DNA of 64,000 bases from Tatumella sp. JGM118 (GTDB taxonomy: Bacteria > Pseudomonadota > Gammaproteobacteria > Enterobacterales > Enterobacteriaceae): positions 186,001 to 250,000 of the forward strand of contig NZ_JAERJR010000002.1 of assembly GCF_018257515.1 (NCBI RefSeq), given 5' to 3'. Below, one piece after another: positions 8,172-16,647 of this stretch (positions are counted from its first letter, which is position 1; the number at the start of each line of letters is the position of its first letter). Both the position numbers and the translations under genes were made by a program. Under the pieces are notes generated by a model. The model was not told the origin of the DNA. It saw only the letters and a program-made list of their open reading frames with translations, and did no database searches.

Positions 8172-9536
8172 ATGCAACATCAACCGCAAGGGGCGACAGG
8201 TGCCCTCCATCCGTTAATTCGAAAACTCATGCATACCGCAGGTGTTCGCAGAGAAGAAGTCTCGCTGCTGCTCTGGAGTATGCTGTATATTTTCTGTGTA
8301 TTATCGGCGTACTATGTGATCCGTCCGATACGCGATACGCTGGGTATTGACGGGGGAGTGAATAATCTGCAATGGTTGTTCGCCGCCACCCTGGTTGTCA
8401 TGATCCTGCTGACCCTGCCATTCTCGGCGTTATCTTCCAGGCTTCCCCGACGGCGCTTTATTCCCTGGGTCTACCGGTTTTTTATCATCCACCTGCTTAT
8501 TTTTGCCGCGCTGATGATTTATCTGCCCCGCGGCGATCATCGCTGGCTGGGACGGGTATTTTTTGTCTGGGTCTCTGTCTTTAATCTCTATGTGGTGTCG
8601 GTCTTCTGGTCGCTGGTGGCCGATATCTTTACCCGTGAACGTGCCAGCCGGTTATTTTCGCTGATGGCTGCGGGGGCCACCCTGGGGGCGGTGATAGGTT
8701 CGTTGCTGACCACCACGCTGGTCCGCTGGCTGAATATGAGCGGACTTTTTCTGCTCTCAGCCGTGTTGCTTGAAGTCGCGGTCTTCTGTGTCCGTCAGTT
8801 GAATACGCAGGTGCGGAAAAATCCCCTGTCTGACACCGAAGATCCCGACAGGGCAGCGGCTCAGGCGGATGACGGCCCGGTGAAGGGCGGTATTTTCGAC
8901 GGCATATCGGCCATTGCCCGCTCCGGATATCTGCTGAACATCTGTCTGTATATGTTGCTTTTTTCTATCACCTCCACCTTTGTCTATTTCCGTCAGGCGG
9001 ATCTGGTGCATCAGATCTTCAAAAGTGATGAGAGCCGCACCACCTTTTTTGCCGCCAGTGATCTGTCGGTCAATATTCTGACACTGGTCAGCCAGTTACT
9101 GATCACTGGCCGCCTGCTCAGTCGCTACGGGACCCGGCGGGTCCTGGCGATCCTGCCGCTGGTCACGCTGGCCGGATTCCTGATGCTGAGTGTCTGGCCG
9201 ACGCTGGCGGGCCTGTTTATTTTCGCTGTCCTGCGTCGGGCAGGGAACTTTGCCTTTGCACGCCCGGCCCGGGAAGTCCTGTTTACCGTGCTTTCGCGGG
9301 AACAAAAGTATAAGGCGAAAAATGTCACTGACACCGTCGTCTACCGCGCCGGCGATCAGGCCGGCGCCTGGAGCTGGACGGCAATGAATGCGGTAGGTCT
9401 GAGCGGCAGCCTGATCGCCTGGCTGGCGATCCCGCTTTCTTTATTGTGGCTTATCAACAGCCTGTGGCTGGGGAAAAAACAGAAACTACTGGAAAATAAT
9501 CAACAACCGGGACGACCCCCGGTATCAGGAGGGTAA
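8172..9536 (+). CDS. MFS-type transporter related to the NTP/NDP exchanger (Npt) group
   Basis: A 454-residue multi-span membrane protein beginning MQHQPQG. Blocks such as SAYYVIRPIRDTLG, VSVFWSLVADIFTRERASRLF and RPAREVLFTVLSREQKYKAKN are characteristic of the proteobacterial MFS branch annotated as Npt1/Npt2-like; true nucleotide transport is not implied for free-living bacteria. ATG 8172 is chosen because CAGGAG lies 5 bases upstream. Its last 24 codons form the left part of a 128-bp direct repeat. The aldo/keto reductase start codon follows 2 bases after the stop in the left repeat copy, so the two genes were once adjacent. Confidence 0.82.
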   Translation: MQHQPQGATGALHPLIRKLMHTAGVRREEVSLLLWSMLYIFCVLSAYYVIRPIRDTLGIDGGVNNLQWLFAATLVVMILLTLPFSALSSRLPRRRFIPWVYRFFIIHLLIFAALMIYLPRGDHRWLGRVFFVWVSVFNLYVVSVFWSLVADIFTRERASRLFSLMAAGATLGAVIGSLLTTTLVRWLNMSGLFLLSAVLLEVAVFCVRQLNTQVRKNPLSDTEDPDRAAAQADDGPVKGGIFDGISAIARSGYLLNICLYMLLFSITSTFVYFRQADLVHQIFKSDESRTTFFAASDLSVNILTLVSQLLITGRLLSRYGTRRVLAILPLVTLAGFLMLSVWPTLAGLFIFAVLRRAGNFAFARPAREVLFTVLSREQKYKAKNVTDTVVYRAGDQAGAWSWTAMNAVGLSGSLIAWLAIPLSLLWLINSLWLGKKQKLLENNQQPGRPPVSGG

Positions 9537-9589
9537 TCATGCATACAGTGGCGCTGAATGGTCAGCAGCTTCCTGCCGTCGGCATGGGA
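9462..9589 (+). repeat. Direct repeat, left copy (128 bp) flanking the GNAT islet
   Basis: 9462-9589 is identical to 11021-11148 except for two bases (GAAACT against AAAATT near position 12-24 of the unit). The unit holds the last 24 codons of the MFS gene, the 2-base gap and the first 17 codons of the aldo/keto reductase. Weaker matching extends left to 9454. Confidence 0.95.
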
Positions 9590-9592
9590 TAA
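9539..9592 (+). pseudogene. 5' fragment of the aldo/keto reductase gene
   Basis: ATG 9539 opens the same 17 codons as the intact gene at 11098 (MHTVALNGQQLPAVGMG), then stops at TAA 9590-9592 where the islet sequence begins. It keeps the GTATCAGGAGGG ribosome site and may still be translated into a short peptide. Confidence 0.9.
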
Positions 9593-9654
9593 CCTTTTGT
9601 CAAGGGTCATCCTGAGCCGTCGCCTCCATACAACAGGAGAATGCAACAAGCGTA

Positions 9655-9742
9655 GCCAGTTTCTTTTTTTCGGGTAAGCGCTGTTGTTTTGGCCGTTGAG
9701 GCACAACGTGGCAGGGCTGCAATTCGGGTATCCGAAACTGGC
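9655..9742. repeat. Structured inverted repeat in the islet leader
   Basis: GCCAGTTTC (9655-9663) pairs with GAAACTGGC (9734-9742). Inside, GTTGT and ACAAC can form a second stem, and CGGGTA occurs twice. It could be a structured RNA or a terminator-like element ahead of the GNAT gene. It is not similar to a riboswitch I recognise. Confidence 0.4.
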
Positions 9743-9877
9743 GTCATTGCTGGTAATGTCACGCCCGGGTTACGTATTGTCGTTTCTCTGCACGCCCCGG
9801 AGCTGACAGAAAAGACGTTATCAACCCCATTCTTTCTATAAAACAGGCATCCCCGTGGAAATAAAAGGAATAAGTTA

Positions 9878-10777
9878 ATGCTTGATTATATGGTTGAGCA
9901 GTTCAGCTGGCTGCCTGTTGACTCCGGGTTACTCAGGAACGGCATGAAAGACTATATTGATGAACAGCTTCTCTGGTGCGAGGACAGCAATTTTTCATCA
10001 AACTTCCCTTTCCGGGAGACCGGGCTGCCTCAGGATTTTTTTCTCCAGAAAATCGTTTCCTGCGACGGTAATGACTACCTCACCGGACCACGATACAGAG
10101 GCGGCGATTTGAATAAGCCGTTCATTGATCTGGTCGCCAGCTCTGCTCCTCTGACCCGGCGTGCTATGGCCTCAATATTGGATGTATGGCATCCCATGGG
10201 CGCACATTCAGTCCGCGTTCTCCGGCCCGTGTCTGAGGATACGCGTGGCTGTGCCGATCAGTTTTTCTATGTCGGCAAAAGCATGCATGAAAAAAATGAA
10301 GCGGCTATCAGCGTCCAGACTGTCCGCATTGAGCGGGCCTGCCTGCAGTCAGTTGAATGGTGCCTTCAGGCTCTGGAACTGGCTTATGCCGGGACGTATT
10401 CCCGCTATCCTTTTCTGAAGGATAAGGTGTTTCCTGCAGATGAAGAAGACATTCGCGATGCCATTCAGGATGGAGGCCTGTTCATCATAGTTTATGAGGG
10501 GGCGCGTGCCGGTTTTATCATCTGTGAGAACGGACGGCGGGCTTTTGTATCCGGACTGTGGATCACCGAAGAGATTGTTATTCCGCGCTTTCGCGGAAAG
10601 CACGTTGCGGGTGCCGCACAACAGGCCTTACTTTCTTTTCTCAGCATACACCGCGCACCGGCATTGCTATGGGGAACCATTGAAAGTAGTAACTATCCTT
10701 CAATACGTGCCGCTGAGCGTGCCGGGAGAAAGCGGGTGATGGAGTATGCTTTTCTGGGGGGGAATGTGCATGATTAA
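9878..10777 (+). CDS. GNAT-fold acetyltransferase-like protein of unknown substrate (islet gene 1)
   Basis: A 299-residue protein. The first ~150 residues resemble nothing I know. The C-terminal ~130 residues look like a GNAT domain: GARAGFIICENG strand, a VIPRFRGKHVAGAAQQALL segment in the place of the acetyl-CoA-binding V-x-x-x-x-RG-x-G loop, then SNYPSIRAAERAGRKRV, the usual N-x-x-S-x-R-x-x-E-K-x-G closing motif. The G after RGK is replaced by H, which may weaken cofactor binding. The start has AAAAGGAATAAGTT upstream. The next gene overlaps its end. Possible roles include antibiotic or protein modification or conflict functions, but none is shown by the sequence. Confidence 0.65.
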   Translation: MLDYMVEQFSWLPVDSGLLRNGMKDYIDEQLLWCEDSNFSSNFPFRETGLPQDFFLQKIVSCDGNDYLTGPRYRGGDLNKPFIDLVASSAPLTRRAMASILDVWHPMGAHSVRVLRPVSEDTRGCADQFFYVGKSMHEKNEAAISVQTVRIERACLQSVEWCLQALELAYAGTYSRYPFLKDKVFPADEEDIRDAIQDGGLFIIVYEGARAGFIICENGRRAFVSGLWITEEIVIPRFRGKHVAGAAQQALLSFLSIHRAPALLWGTIESSNYPSIRAAERAGRKRVMEYAFLGGNVHD

Positions 10778-10985
10778 GAGCTTCCGGCATCTTACACTAT
10801 GTTTTTTCAGATTGTTGGCTACACGCGATTTTTGCCTTTATCTGGTTTTTTTCCTTTTATCTGCTGATACCGTCCTGCTTTTTCTTTTGCTTGCCTTTAA
10901 TGTTGAAAAAATACAGGTCGCTGCGATAAGGAGAAGTTCACTGCGCGAGTTGATTAGGGATGGGAAGGCCCTGCACCGGAATTAA
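10770..10985 (+). CDS. Small membrane protein of unknown function (islet gene 2)
   Basis: 71 residues starting MIKSFRHLTL at ATG 10770, which overlaps the end of the GNAT-like gene (ATG at 10770, TAA at 10775-10777). A hydrophobic stretch of about 30 residues (DFCLYLVFFLLSADTVLLFLLL and onward) is followed by a basic tail (IRRSSLRELIRDGKALHRN), suggesting one or two membrane spans with a cytoplasmic C-terminus. It is clearly more AT-rich than the surrounding genes. Translational coupling suggests it works with the GNAT-like protein. No family recognised. Confidence 0.6.
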   Translation: MIKSFRHLTLCFFRLLATRDFCLYLVFFLLSADTVLLFLLLAFNVEKIQVAAIRRSSLRELIRDGKALHRN

Positions 10986-11020
10986 CGGGCCTTTACTCTG
11001 TGCAGAGCCCCGTCAACGGG

Positions 11021-11148
11021 CTGTGGCTGGGGAAAAAACAAAAATTACTGGAAAATAATCAACAACCGGGACGACCCCCGGTATCAGGAGGGTAATCATG
11101 CATACAGTGGCGCTGAATGGTCAGCAGCTTCCTGCCGTCGGCATGGGA
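11021..11148 (+). repeat. Direct repeat, right copy (128 bp) flanking the GNAT islet
   Basis: Second copy of the 9462-9589 unit; offset 1559 bases. It supplies the ribosome site and first 17 codons of the intact aldo/keto reductase gene. The MFS part of this copy lacks its upstream coding sequence. Confidence 0.95.
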
Positions 11149-11934
11149 AGCTGGCGTCTGGGGCAGGGACGCCATGCCCGTCAGCAGGAAGCCGACGCAT
11201 TACGTTTCGGGTTATCTCAGGGGATTAGGGTGATCGATACCGCCGAAATGTACGGAGACGGCCAGTCTGAAACCCTGATCGGCGAAGCACTGAAGGGGAT
11301 CCGTGAGCAGGCATGGCTGGTATCCAAGGTTTATCCGTGGAATGCCTCACGCGGTACAATGCAGAAAGCCTGCGAGGATTCACTGCGCCGGCTGCAGACA
11401 GATTATCTTGATCTTTACCTGCTGCACTGGTCATCGGAACATCCGCTGGAAGAAATTATCGAAGGGTTCGAACGGCTGAAAGCGCAGGGTAAAATCGGGG
11501 CCTGGGGGGTATCCAACTTCGATACCCGCGCCATGCAGCAGCTCTGGCAGACGCCGGGAGGGGATCAGTGTGCGGTGAATCAGATTTTCTATAACCCGGC
11601 CGCCCGTGGGGTGGAATATTCATTGCTCCCCTGGTGCGCCGGACACGGGGTCACCGTGATGGGCTACTCGCCGCTCGGCGGGCATGGCAGTGAATTACTG
11701 CACGACCCGGTCGTGCAGGCATTGGCGGAGAAGTATCAGACAGGAAGTGCGGATATTTTGCTGCGCTGGGCTATCCGGCAGGGGAATATGCTGGTGATCC
11801 CTGAGTCCGGCAGTACTGAACATACCGCCATCAATGCTGCTGCCTTAACAGGCGAGCTGATGGACACGGACCTGCAATTACTGGAGAGACGCTTCCCTGC
11901 GCCACAGCGGGAAACCCCGCTGGAAATCCGTTAA
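11098..11934 (+). CDS. Aldo/keto reductase
   Basis: A 278-residue NADPH-dependent (alpha/beta)8-barrel oxidoreductase acting on aldehydes or ketones. The catalytic tetrad is visible: D47 and Y52 in RVIDTAEMYGDG, K77 in VSKVYP and H110 in YLLHW. VSNFDTRAM and the C-terminal IPESGSTEHTAINA (cofactor phosphate binding) are also typical. It resembles E. coli YeaE-type methylglyoxal-active reductases in length. Its start lies within the right-hand repeat, so expression now depends on a promoter inside the islet or read-through from the islet genes rather than the MFS gene. Confidence 0.92.
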   Translation: MHTVALNGQQLPAVGMGSWRLGQGRHARQQEADALRFGLSQGIRVIDTAEMYGDGQSETLIGEALKGIREQAWLVSKVYPWNASRGTMQKACEDSLRRLQTDYLDLYLLHWSSEHPLEEIIEGFERLKAQGKIGAWGVSNFDTRAMQQLWQTPGGDQCAVNQIFYNPAARGVEYSLLPWCAGHGVTVMGYSPLGGHGSELLHDPVVQALAEKYQTGSADILLRWAIRQGNMLVIPESGSTEHTAINAAALTGELMDTDLQLLERRFPAPQRETPLEIR

Positions 11935-11942
11935 TCAACGCT

Positions 11943-11966
11943 CTGCATCGCGGTTTAGCGGTGCAG
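11943..11966. terminator. Hairpin between convergent aldo/keto reductase and mqo
   Basis: CTGCATCGC, six-base loop, GCGGTGCAG with one G-T pair. It lies in the 37-base gap between convergent genes. No T-run follows on either strand, so termination strength is uncertain. Confidence 0.45.
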
Positions 11967-11971
11967 GGCCC

Positions 11972-13615
11972 CTATAGAGCCATATCCTGTTGCGGACTGG
12001 CCGTGTGTTCTGCTGACGGGGTTGATGTCTGCGCGGCGGCCGGGGCGGCGATCACCGGCGGTTTGGTCAGTTGTAACGTCTGAGCCGTTTCATCCCACAC
12101 CTGCTGAGTCAGCGCCACATCACCGTTCAGCTTACGGCCATAGCTCGGTACAATGGCACGGATTTTCTGCTGCCATTCCGGCGTCTTCACTTTATCGCTG
12201 AACAGCTTTTCGATCACATTTAAGGTGATCGGTGCGGCTGTTGACGCCCCCGGAGAAGCCCCGAGCAGCGCGGCCAGCGTATTCTGCTGATCGGTGACGA
12301 TCTCGGTGCCCAGTTTCAGCACGCCGCCTTTACTGGCATCTTTCTTCACGATCTGCACCCGCTGACCGGCCTGCCACAGACGCCAGTCTGACGGTTTCGC
12401 GTCAGGGTAGTACTCTTTCAGCGCGGCAAAACGGTCTTCATCAGACAGCATGACCTGGCCTATCAGATATTTCACCAGATCGAAGTTATCAATCCCCACA
12501 TGCGCCATTGGCATGAAATTGTGAACAGTGGTCGCATTCAGCAGATCAAACAGCGAACCGTTCTTCAGATATTTGGTCGAGAAGGTCGCGAAGGGCCCGA
12601 ACAGGACCACTTTTTTACCGTCCAGATTGCGGGCATCCAGATGCGGTACGGACATCGGTGGCGCACCGACCGAGGCCTGGCCATACACTTTCACCGGATG
12701 ATGTTCGGTAATGGCCGGGTTTTCTGTCACCAGGAAAGAGCCGCCGACCGGGAAACCGCCATAGTTTTCTGCTTCCGGAATTTTCGTCTGCTGCAATAAC
12801 TTCAGTGAGGCCCCGCCCGCACCGATAAAGACATAGCGGGCATCAATTTCATGGGTCGTATTGGTTTTACGATCATTGACGGTCACATGCCAGGAATTAT
12901 CGGCATTACGTGAGAATCCGGTCACTTCAGTAGAGAGTTCCAGACTGAAATTAGGCTGTTTTTTCAGGCTACTAACCAGCTGACGGGTAATCTCTCCGTA
13001 GTTGACATCGGTCCCCAGCGGTGTCCAGGTGGCGGCCACTTTTTGCGCAGGGTCACGGCCTTCGATGATTAACGGCGCCCACTGACGGATCTGATTCTGG
13101 TCGGTAGAAAATTTCATTCCCTGGAACAGGGTACTGGTCTGCAGGGCCTCATAGCGTTTATGCAGATAATCCACATTGGTGTCGCCCCAGACAAAGCTCA
13201 TATGCGGCGTGGAGTTTATAAAGGAGTGCGGGTTATTCAGTACCCCTTGTCTGACCAGGGAAGACCAGTATTGTCTTGAAATCATGAAGGATTCATTGAT
13301 TTCCAGTGCCTTACTGATATCGATGCTACCGTCAGCACGTTGCGGCGTATAGTTCAGCTCCATATTCGCAGAATGGCCGGTACCGGCATTGTTCCAGCCA
13401 TTCGACGACTCTTCGGCCACACCGTCCAGTCGTTCCACCATGATCTGCTGCCAGTCCGGTTGCAGTTCATGCAACCAGGTCCCCAGCGAAGCACTCATGA
13501 TGCCGCCACCTATCAGCAGGACATCGGTTTTTTCGGTGGCTGCGGCCACACTTTGGCTGAAGGTGGCCGCGGATAACAGGGTAAGACTGAAAGCAATTTT
13601 CTTTGAATACATCAT
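11972..13615 (-). CDS. mqo: Malate:quinone oxidoreductase
   Basis: FAD enzyme at the inner membrane that oxidises malate to oxaloacetate and passes electrons to quinone, bypassing NAD-malate dehydrogenase. The 547-residue protein has the dinucleotide-binding [15 protein letters not shown] and the Mqo blocks [34 protein letters not shown] and [15 protein letters not shown] hydrophobic N-terminal segment ahead of the FAD motif ([16 protein letters not shown]) is an enterobacterial feature. A poorly conserved Ala/Pro/Ser-rich tail of about 30 residues follows. The start at 13615 (ATG ATG TAT) has CAGG upstream; ATG 13630 lacks a ribosome site. Confidence 0.95.
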   Translation of the reverse strand: MMYSKKIAFSLTLLSAATFSQSVAAATEKTDVLLIGGGIMSASLGTWLHELQPDWQQIMVERLDGVAEESSNGWNNAGTGHSANMELNYTPQRADGSIDISKALEINESFMISRQYWSSLVRQGVLNNPHSFINSTPHMSFVWGDTNVDYLHKRYEALQTSTLFQGMKFSTDQNQIRQWAPLIIEGRDPAQKVAATWTPLGTDVNYGEITRQLVSSLKKQPNFSLELSTEVTGFSRNADNSWHVTVNDRKTNTTHEIDARYVFIGAGGASLKLLQQTKIPEAENYGGFPVGGSFLVTENPAITEHHPVKVYGQASVGAPPMSVPHLDARNLDGKKVVLFGPFATFSTKYLKNGSLFDLLNATTVHNFMPMAHVGIDNFDLVKYLIGQVMLSDEDRFAALKEYYPDAKPSDWRLWQAGQRVQIVKKDASKGGVLKLGTEIVTDQQNTLAALLGASPGASTAAPITLNVIEKLFSDKVKTPEWQQKIRAIVPSYGRKLNGDVALTQQVWDETAQTLQLTKPPVIAAPAAAQTSTPSAEHTASPQQDMAL

Positions 13616-13949
13616 AATACGCCTGGTCATTGGTAAAAACTGGCCGAAGTGTAACGCCTAATGTGACCAAATGTGAATGGTTTTGTGTAATAATATTGAA
13701 TTAAATCTGTTATTTAATTGTGGGGTAACTGGCAACTTGTTGATTGTATTATTAAATATACCAGACATTAAAATGGAAAGGCAGGTAAATATTTAACATG
13801 TGTAATGCCGGGCGACCTGAATGTAACAGTAAGTGATTAAATACTACACCGCAGCGGGGGGGCGTGCGGGGAGAGGGATGGCAATTTCTGAGGTCAGACT
13901 TGAGAATTATTGTATAATCGTCAGACCGCTAACCACCGCCGACATCCGC

Positions 13950-14867
13950 ATGATTATCCGAAAACCTCAGCACTGGTTTATCCGCTTATTTGACTGGCAT
14001 GGTTCAGTCCTTTCAAAGATCTCGTTCCGTCTGAGCCTGAATGTACTGATGTCCCTGCTGGCCTTACTGAGCCTGCCCTGGTATGAGAGTTTGAACGTGC
14101 GACTGACTACGGCACCGTTCAGCCTGCTGGGCATAGCCATCGCGATATTCCTGGGCTTTCGCAACAATGCGAGTTATGCCCGCTTTCTGGAAGCTCGTTT
14201 ACTCTGGGGGACACTGCTGATTAACAGCCGTATTATGTTACGTCAGCTTCATTCCCTGTTACCGGCCAATGCCCCGGAATTAATCAGCTTTTCTCAATTA
14301 TTATCGGCCTATGCGTATGCGCTGAAGCATCAGCTCAGGGGCAACGACCCGGGACCGGATTTACAACGTCTGCTGCCGGAAGCAGTGTATCAGCAGGTGA
14401 TCCGTAGTCCTTTTCCCGCCAACCGGGTGTTGCTGTGTCTGGGGGAGTCACTCGGAAAAATGCGTCGTGAAGGGAAACTGTCAGATATTCTGTTCGCTGA
14501 ACTGGACAAGCCGTTGCGTAAACTCGAGAGCATACTTGGGGGATGTGAACGGCTGGATAACACCCCGATCCCTTTTGCCTATACGCTGATCCTGCACCGC
14601 ACCGTCTATCTTTTCTGTACCCTGTTACCGTTCTCGCTGGTGACAGAATTGCATTATATGACCATTCTGGTGTCGGCATTTATTTCCTATACTTTTCTTT
14701 CACTGGAGTCGCTGGCCGAAGAACTGGAACGGCCGTTCGGCACAGCCTCTAATCAGTTACCGCTGGATGCGATCTGTCTGACCATTGAACGCCATATGCT
14801 GGAAATGAACGACCTGTCGCCTTTGCCCCCGGCGTTACAGCCGGACCGGCATTTTAAACTGACCTGA
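13950..14867 (+). CDS. yneE: Bestrophin-family membrane protein YneE
   Basis: A 305-residue protein, close to the 304 residues of E. coli YneE. It begins MIIRKPQHWFIRLFDWHGSVL and contains the bestrophin-like block AIFLGFRNNASYARFLEAR followed by LWG, with four hydrophobic segments and the late PFGTASNQLPLD. Bacterial members form pentameric ion channels in the inner membrane. A longer frame from 13833 is open, but its extra residues have no family match; no strong ribosome site precedes 13950. Confidence 0.88.
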   Translation: MIIRKPQHWFIRLFDWHGSVLSKISFRLSLNVLMSLLALLSLPWYESLNVRLTTAPFSLLGIAIAIFLGFRNNASYARFLEARLLWGTLLINSRIMLRQLHSLLPANAPELISFSQLLSAYAYALKHQLRGNDPGPDLQRLLPEAVYQQVIRSPFPANRVLLCLGESLGKMRREGKLSDILFAELDKPLRKLESILGGCERLDNTPIPFAYTLILHRTVYLFCTLLPFSLVTELHYMTILVSAFISYTFLSLESLAEELERPFGTASNQLPLDAICLTIERHMLEMNDLSPLPPALQPDRHFKLT

Positions 14868-15136
14868 TCGGTACGTGCAGAAGCTGACGGCTGATCGATA
14901 CTCTGTACCGGCTCAGCAGGCCAGTTAATATGCCGTGCTGAGTGGTGACCTGAGTTGATAGCGGGGTGCATCTCCGTCCGGGGAACCTGCGGCCTGGCGG
15001 GGATGCTATTCGTTATGGAACAGCCCACCGGGTTTATTTTTTACAAGGCTCATTACGTTAATGCTGATGAATGCCCCGACAGGACTCCGCCGTTAGCAGG
15101 GTACAGATCTGCCGAAGTAAACTGAGGCCCGACGGG

Positions 15137-15382
15137 GCTGAGTTCGTGACGGGACCGAAACACGGCTCACTTATCTTTTACGACGCGTAATGCCCGGAAC
15201 GCCTGGTGCGGGTCAGCAAGCCTGAGCTGGTGGCGGGGCGCATCTCTCGCCGGGGCTGAGTTCGTGACGGGGCCGAAACACGGCTCACTTATCTTTTACG
15301 ACGCGTAATGCCCGGAACGTCTGGCGCGGGTCAACAAGCCTGAGCTGGTGGCGGGGCGCATCCCCATCTGCGGCCCGACGGG
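15137..15382. repeat. Intergenic tandem repeat, family 1 (unit about 118-128 bp)
   Basis: The unit beginning GCTGAGTTCGTGACGGG at 15137 recurs at 15255 with only scattered changes, and a third copy begins at 15383 before fading near the mdtG stop. A more diverged version may precede it from about 14930. It fills the spacer between the convergent yneE and mdtG genes (14868-15432). No reading frame or protein motif is evident. Confidence 0.85.
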
Positions 15383-15432
15383 GCTGAGTTCGCTACGGGG
15401 CTGCAACCTGCCCGGCTTATCTCTGACGGTAT

Positions 15433-16647
15433 TTATTCGGCTTCTTTCAGCGTGCCAGCCCGGCCGGCGCGCCGGAAGGTCAGGCTAAGGTAAATCAGGT
15501 TCAGCAGGATCACCACCGCCGATGCCAGAAAGACCCAGCGCATTCCCAGCGATGCGGACGTTACGGCACCCAGCAGCGGGCCGGTAACATTCCCCAGGTT
15601 CATAAAAGACTGATTGTAACCAAATACCCGCCCGGAAATTTTGGCCGAAGAGTGACGCAACAGCAGCGACTGGATGGCGGGAAACATGGCGCCGTCGGCA
15701 AAGCCCAGCAGAAAACGCAGCAGAGAAAATTGCGTCACACTACTGACCAGAGACATCAGGGTCAGCAGCAGGATAAACATGATAAAGGCGACAGAGATGA
15801 TCCGGCGGGGGCCCAGAGTATCGCTCATTCGTCCCCAGACAGGGGCGGAGATCAGGGCCGACATCCCCGGCAGAGCCGCGATAAACCCGCTGATAAAAGC
15901 AATATTATGGCTGTCGGGGGAGAGATGCTGAACATAAAGAAACAGGATAGGGTTTACCGACCCGTTACATAACTGAACCGACAAGGTGCAGAACAGCAGG
16001 CTCAGTATCACGCTGGCAGAAGGGACGGTCTGCCAGACAGAAGGCGGTTTACTGACCGTGTTCTTCTGCCGCGGGGGTTGCGGCTCTTCTTTGATCAGAA
16101 AAAAAGTCACCAGCGTGGCAATGACCAGCAAGCCGGTCGTCACCTGAAACACCGGGCGCAGACCAATGGTATCTGCCAGATAACCTCCGAGTAACGGCCC
16201 GCAGAGAAAACCGCTGATCTGGGCGGTAGAAAGAATGCTGAGTGCCCAGCCACTCCTGCCTTTCGGCGCCTGAGAGGCGACCAGTGCCATGGCATTCGGG
16301 ATATAGCCGGAAGCCAGTCCCATAATGCCGCGCCATAAAAACAGCTGCCAGACATGGGTCACCAGTCCCTGGAAGAAAATAGCGATCGCCATGCCGATAG
16401 CCGCCCGGATCAGCATCAACTTGCGGCCCTTGCTGTCTGCCAGTCGTCCCCACATAGGCGAGACGATAGCCGACACCAGAAAGGTAATACTGAAGGTCAG
16501 GCCTGACCACAGGGTGAGGTCCGCCGTGCTGTAGTGACCGAGTTGTGAAATGTAGAGCGGCAGAAAGGGCAGAATCTGGCTAGTACCTAAACCTGTAATA
16601 AAACATCCCAGCCAGAGGGAAAACAGGTTCTTCTTCCAGGAGATCAT
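15433..16647 (-). CDS. mdtG: MFS multidrug efflux transporter MdtG
   Basis: A 404-residue, 12-span drug:H+ antiporter. Close to E. coli MdtG (408 residues) in WKxNLxxxWLGCFxTG, the loop 2-3 motif WGRLADSKGRKLMLIR, and FADGAMFPAIQSLL and FGYNQSFMNLGNVTGPLLGA. MdtG raises tolerance to fosfomycin and bile salts in E. coli. I start at ATG 16647 (MISWKKN), which aligns with the family; the frame stays open further upstream without similarity and without a good ribosome site. Confidence 0.9.
   Translation of the reverse strand: MISWKKNLFSLWLGCFITGLGTSQILPFLPLYISQLGHYSTADLTLWSGLTFSITFLVSAIVSPMWGRLADSKGRKLMLIRAAIGMAIAIFFQGLVTHVWQLFLWRGIMGLASGYIPNAMALVASQAPKGRSGWALSILSTAQISGFLCGPLLGGYLADTIGLRPVFQVTTGLLVIATLVTFFLIKEEPQPPRQKNTVSKPPSVWQTVPSASVILSLLFCTLSVQLCNGSVNPILFLYVQHLSPDSHNIAFISGFIAALPGMSALISAPVWGRMSDTLGPRRIISVAFIMFILLLTLMSLVSSVTQFSLLRFLLGFADGAMFPAIQSLLLRHSSAKISGRVFGYNQSFMNLGNVTGPLLGAVTSASLGMRWVFLASAVVILLNLIYLSLTFRRAGRAGTLKEAE

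Larger units (their letters stand above)
9590..11020 (+). mobile_element. 1.43-kb islet inserted between direct repeats
   Basis: The segment between the two 128-bp repeats has no counterpart in the MFS-aldo/keto reductase pair it separates. It carries a 285-base apparently non-coding leader with inverted repeats, a GNAT-like gene and a small membrane-protein gene that overlap by 8 bases. No integrase, transposase or terminal inverted repeats of an insertion sequence are visible. The long exact duplication of the target suggests integration by homologous recombination of DNA that carried this junction, rather than transposition. Confidence 0.7.

Noticed and set aside
9590-11020. Insertion sequence or retron
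   Set aside because: No transposase, reverse transcriptase or terminal inverted repeats; the flanking duplication is 128 bp, far longer than an insertion-sequence target duplication.
15137-15430. CRISPR array
   Set aside because: Units are 118-128 bp and repeated along their whole length, without short repeats separated by unique spacers; no cas genes.
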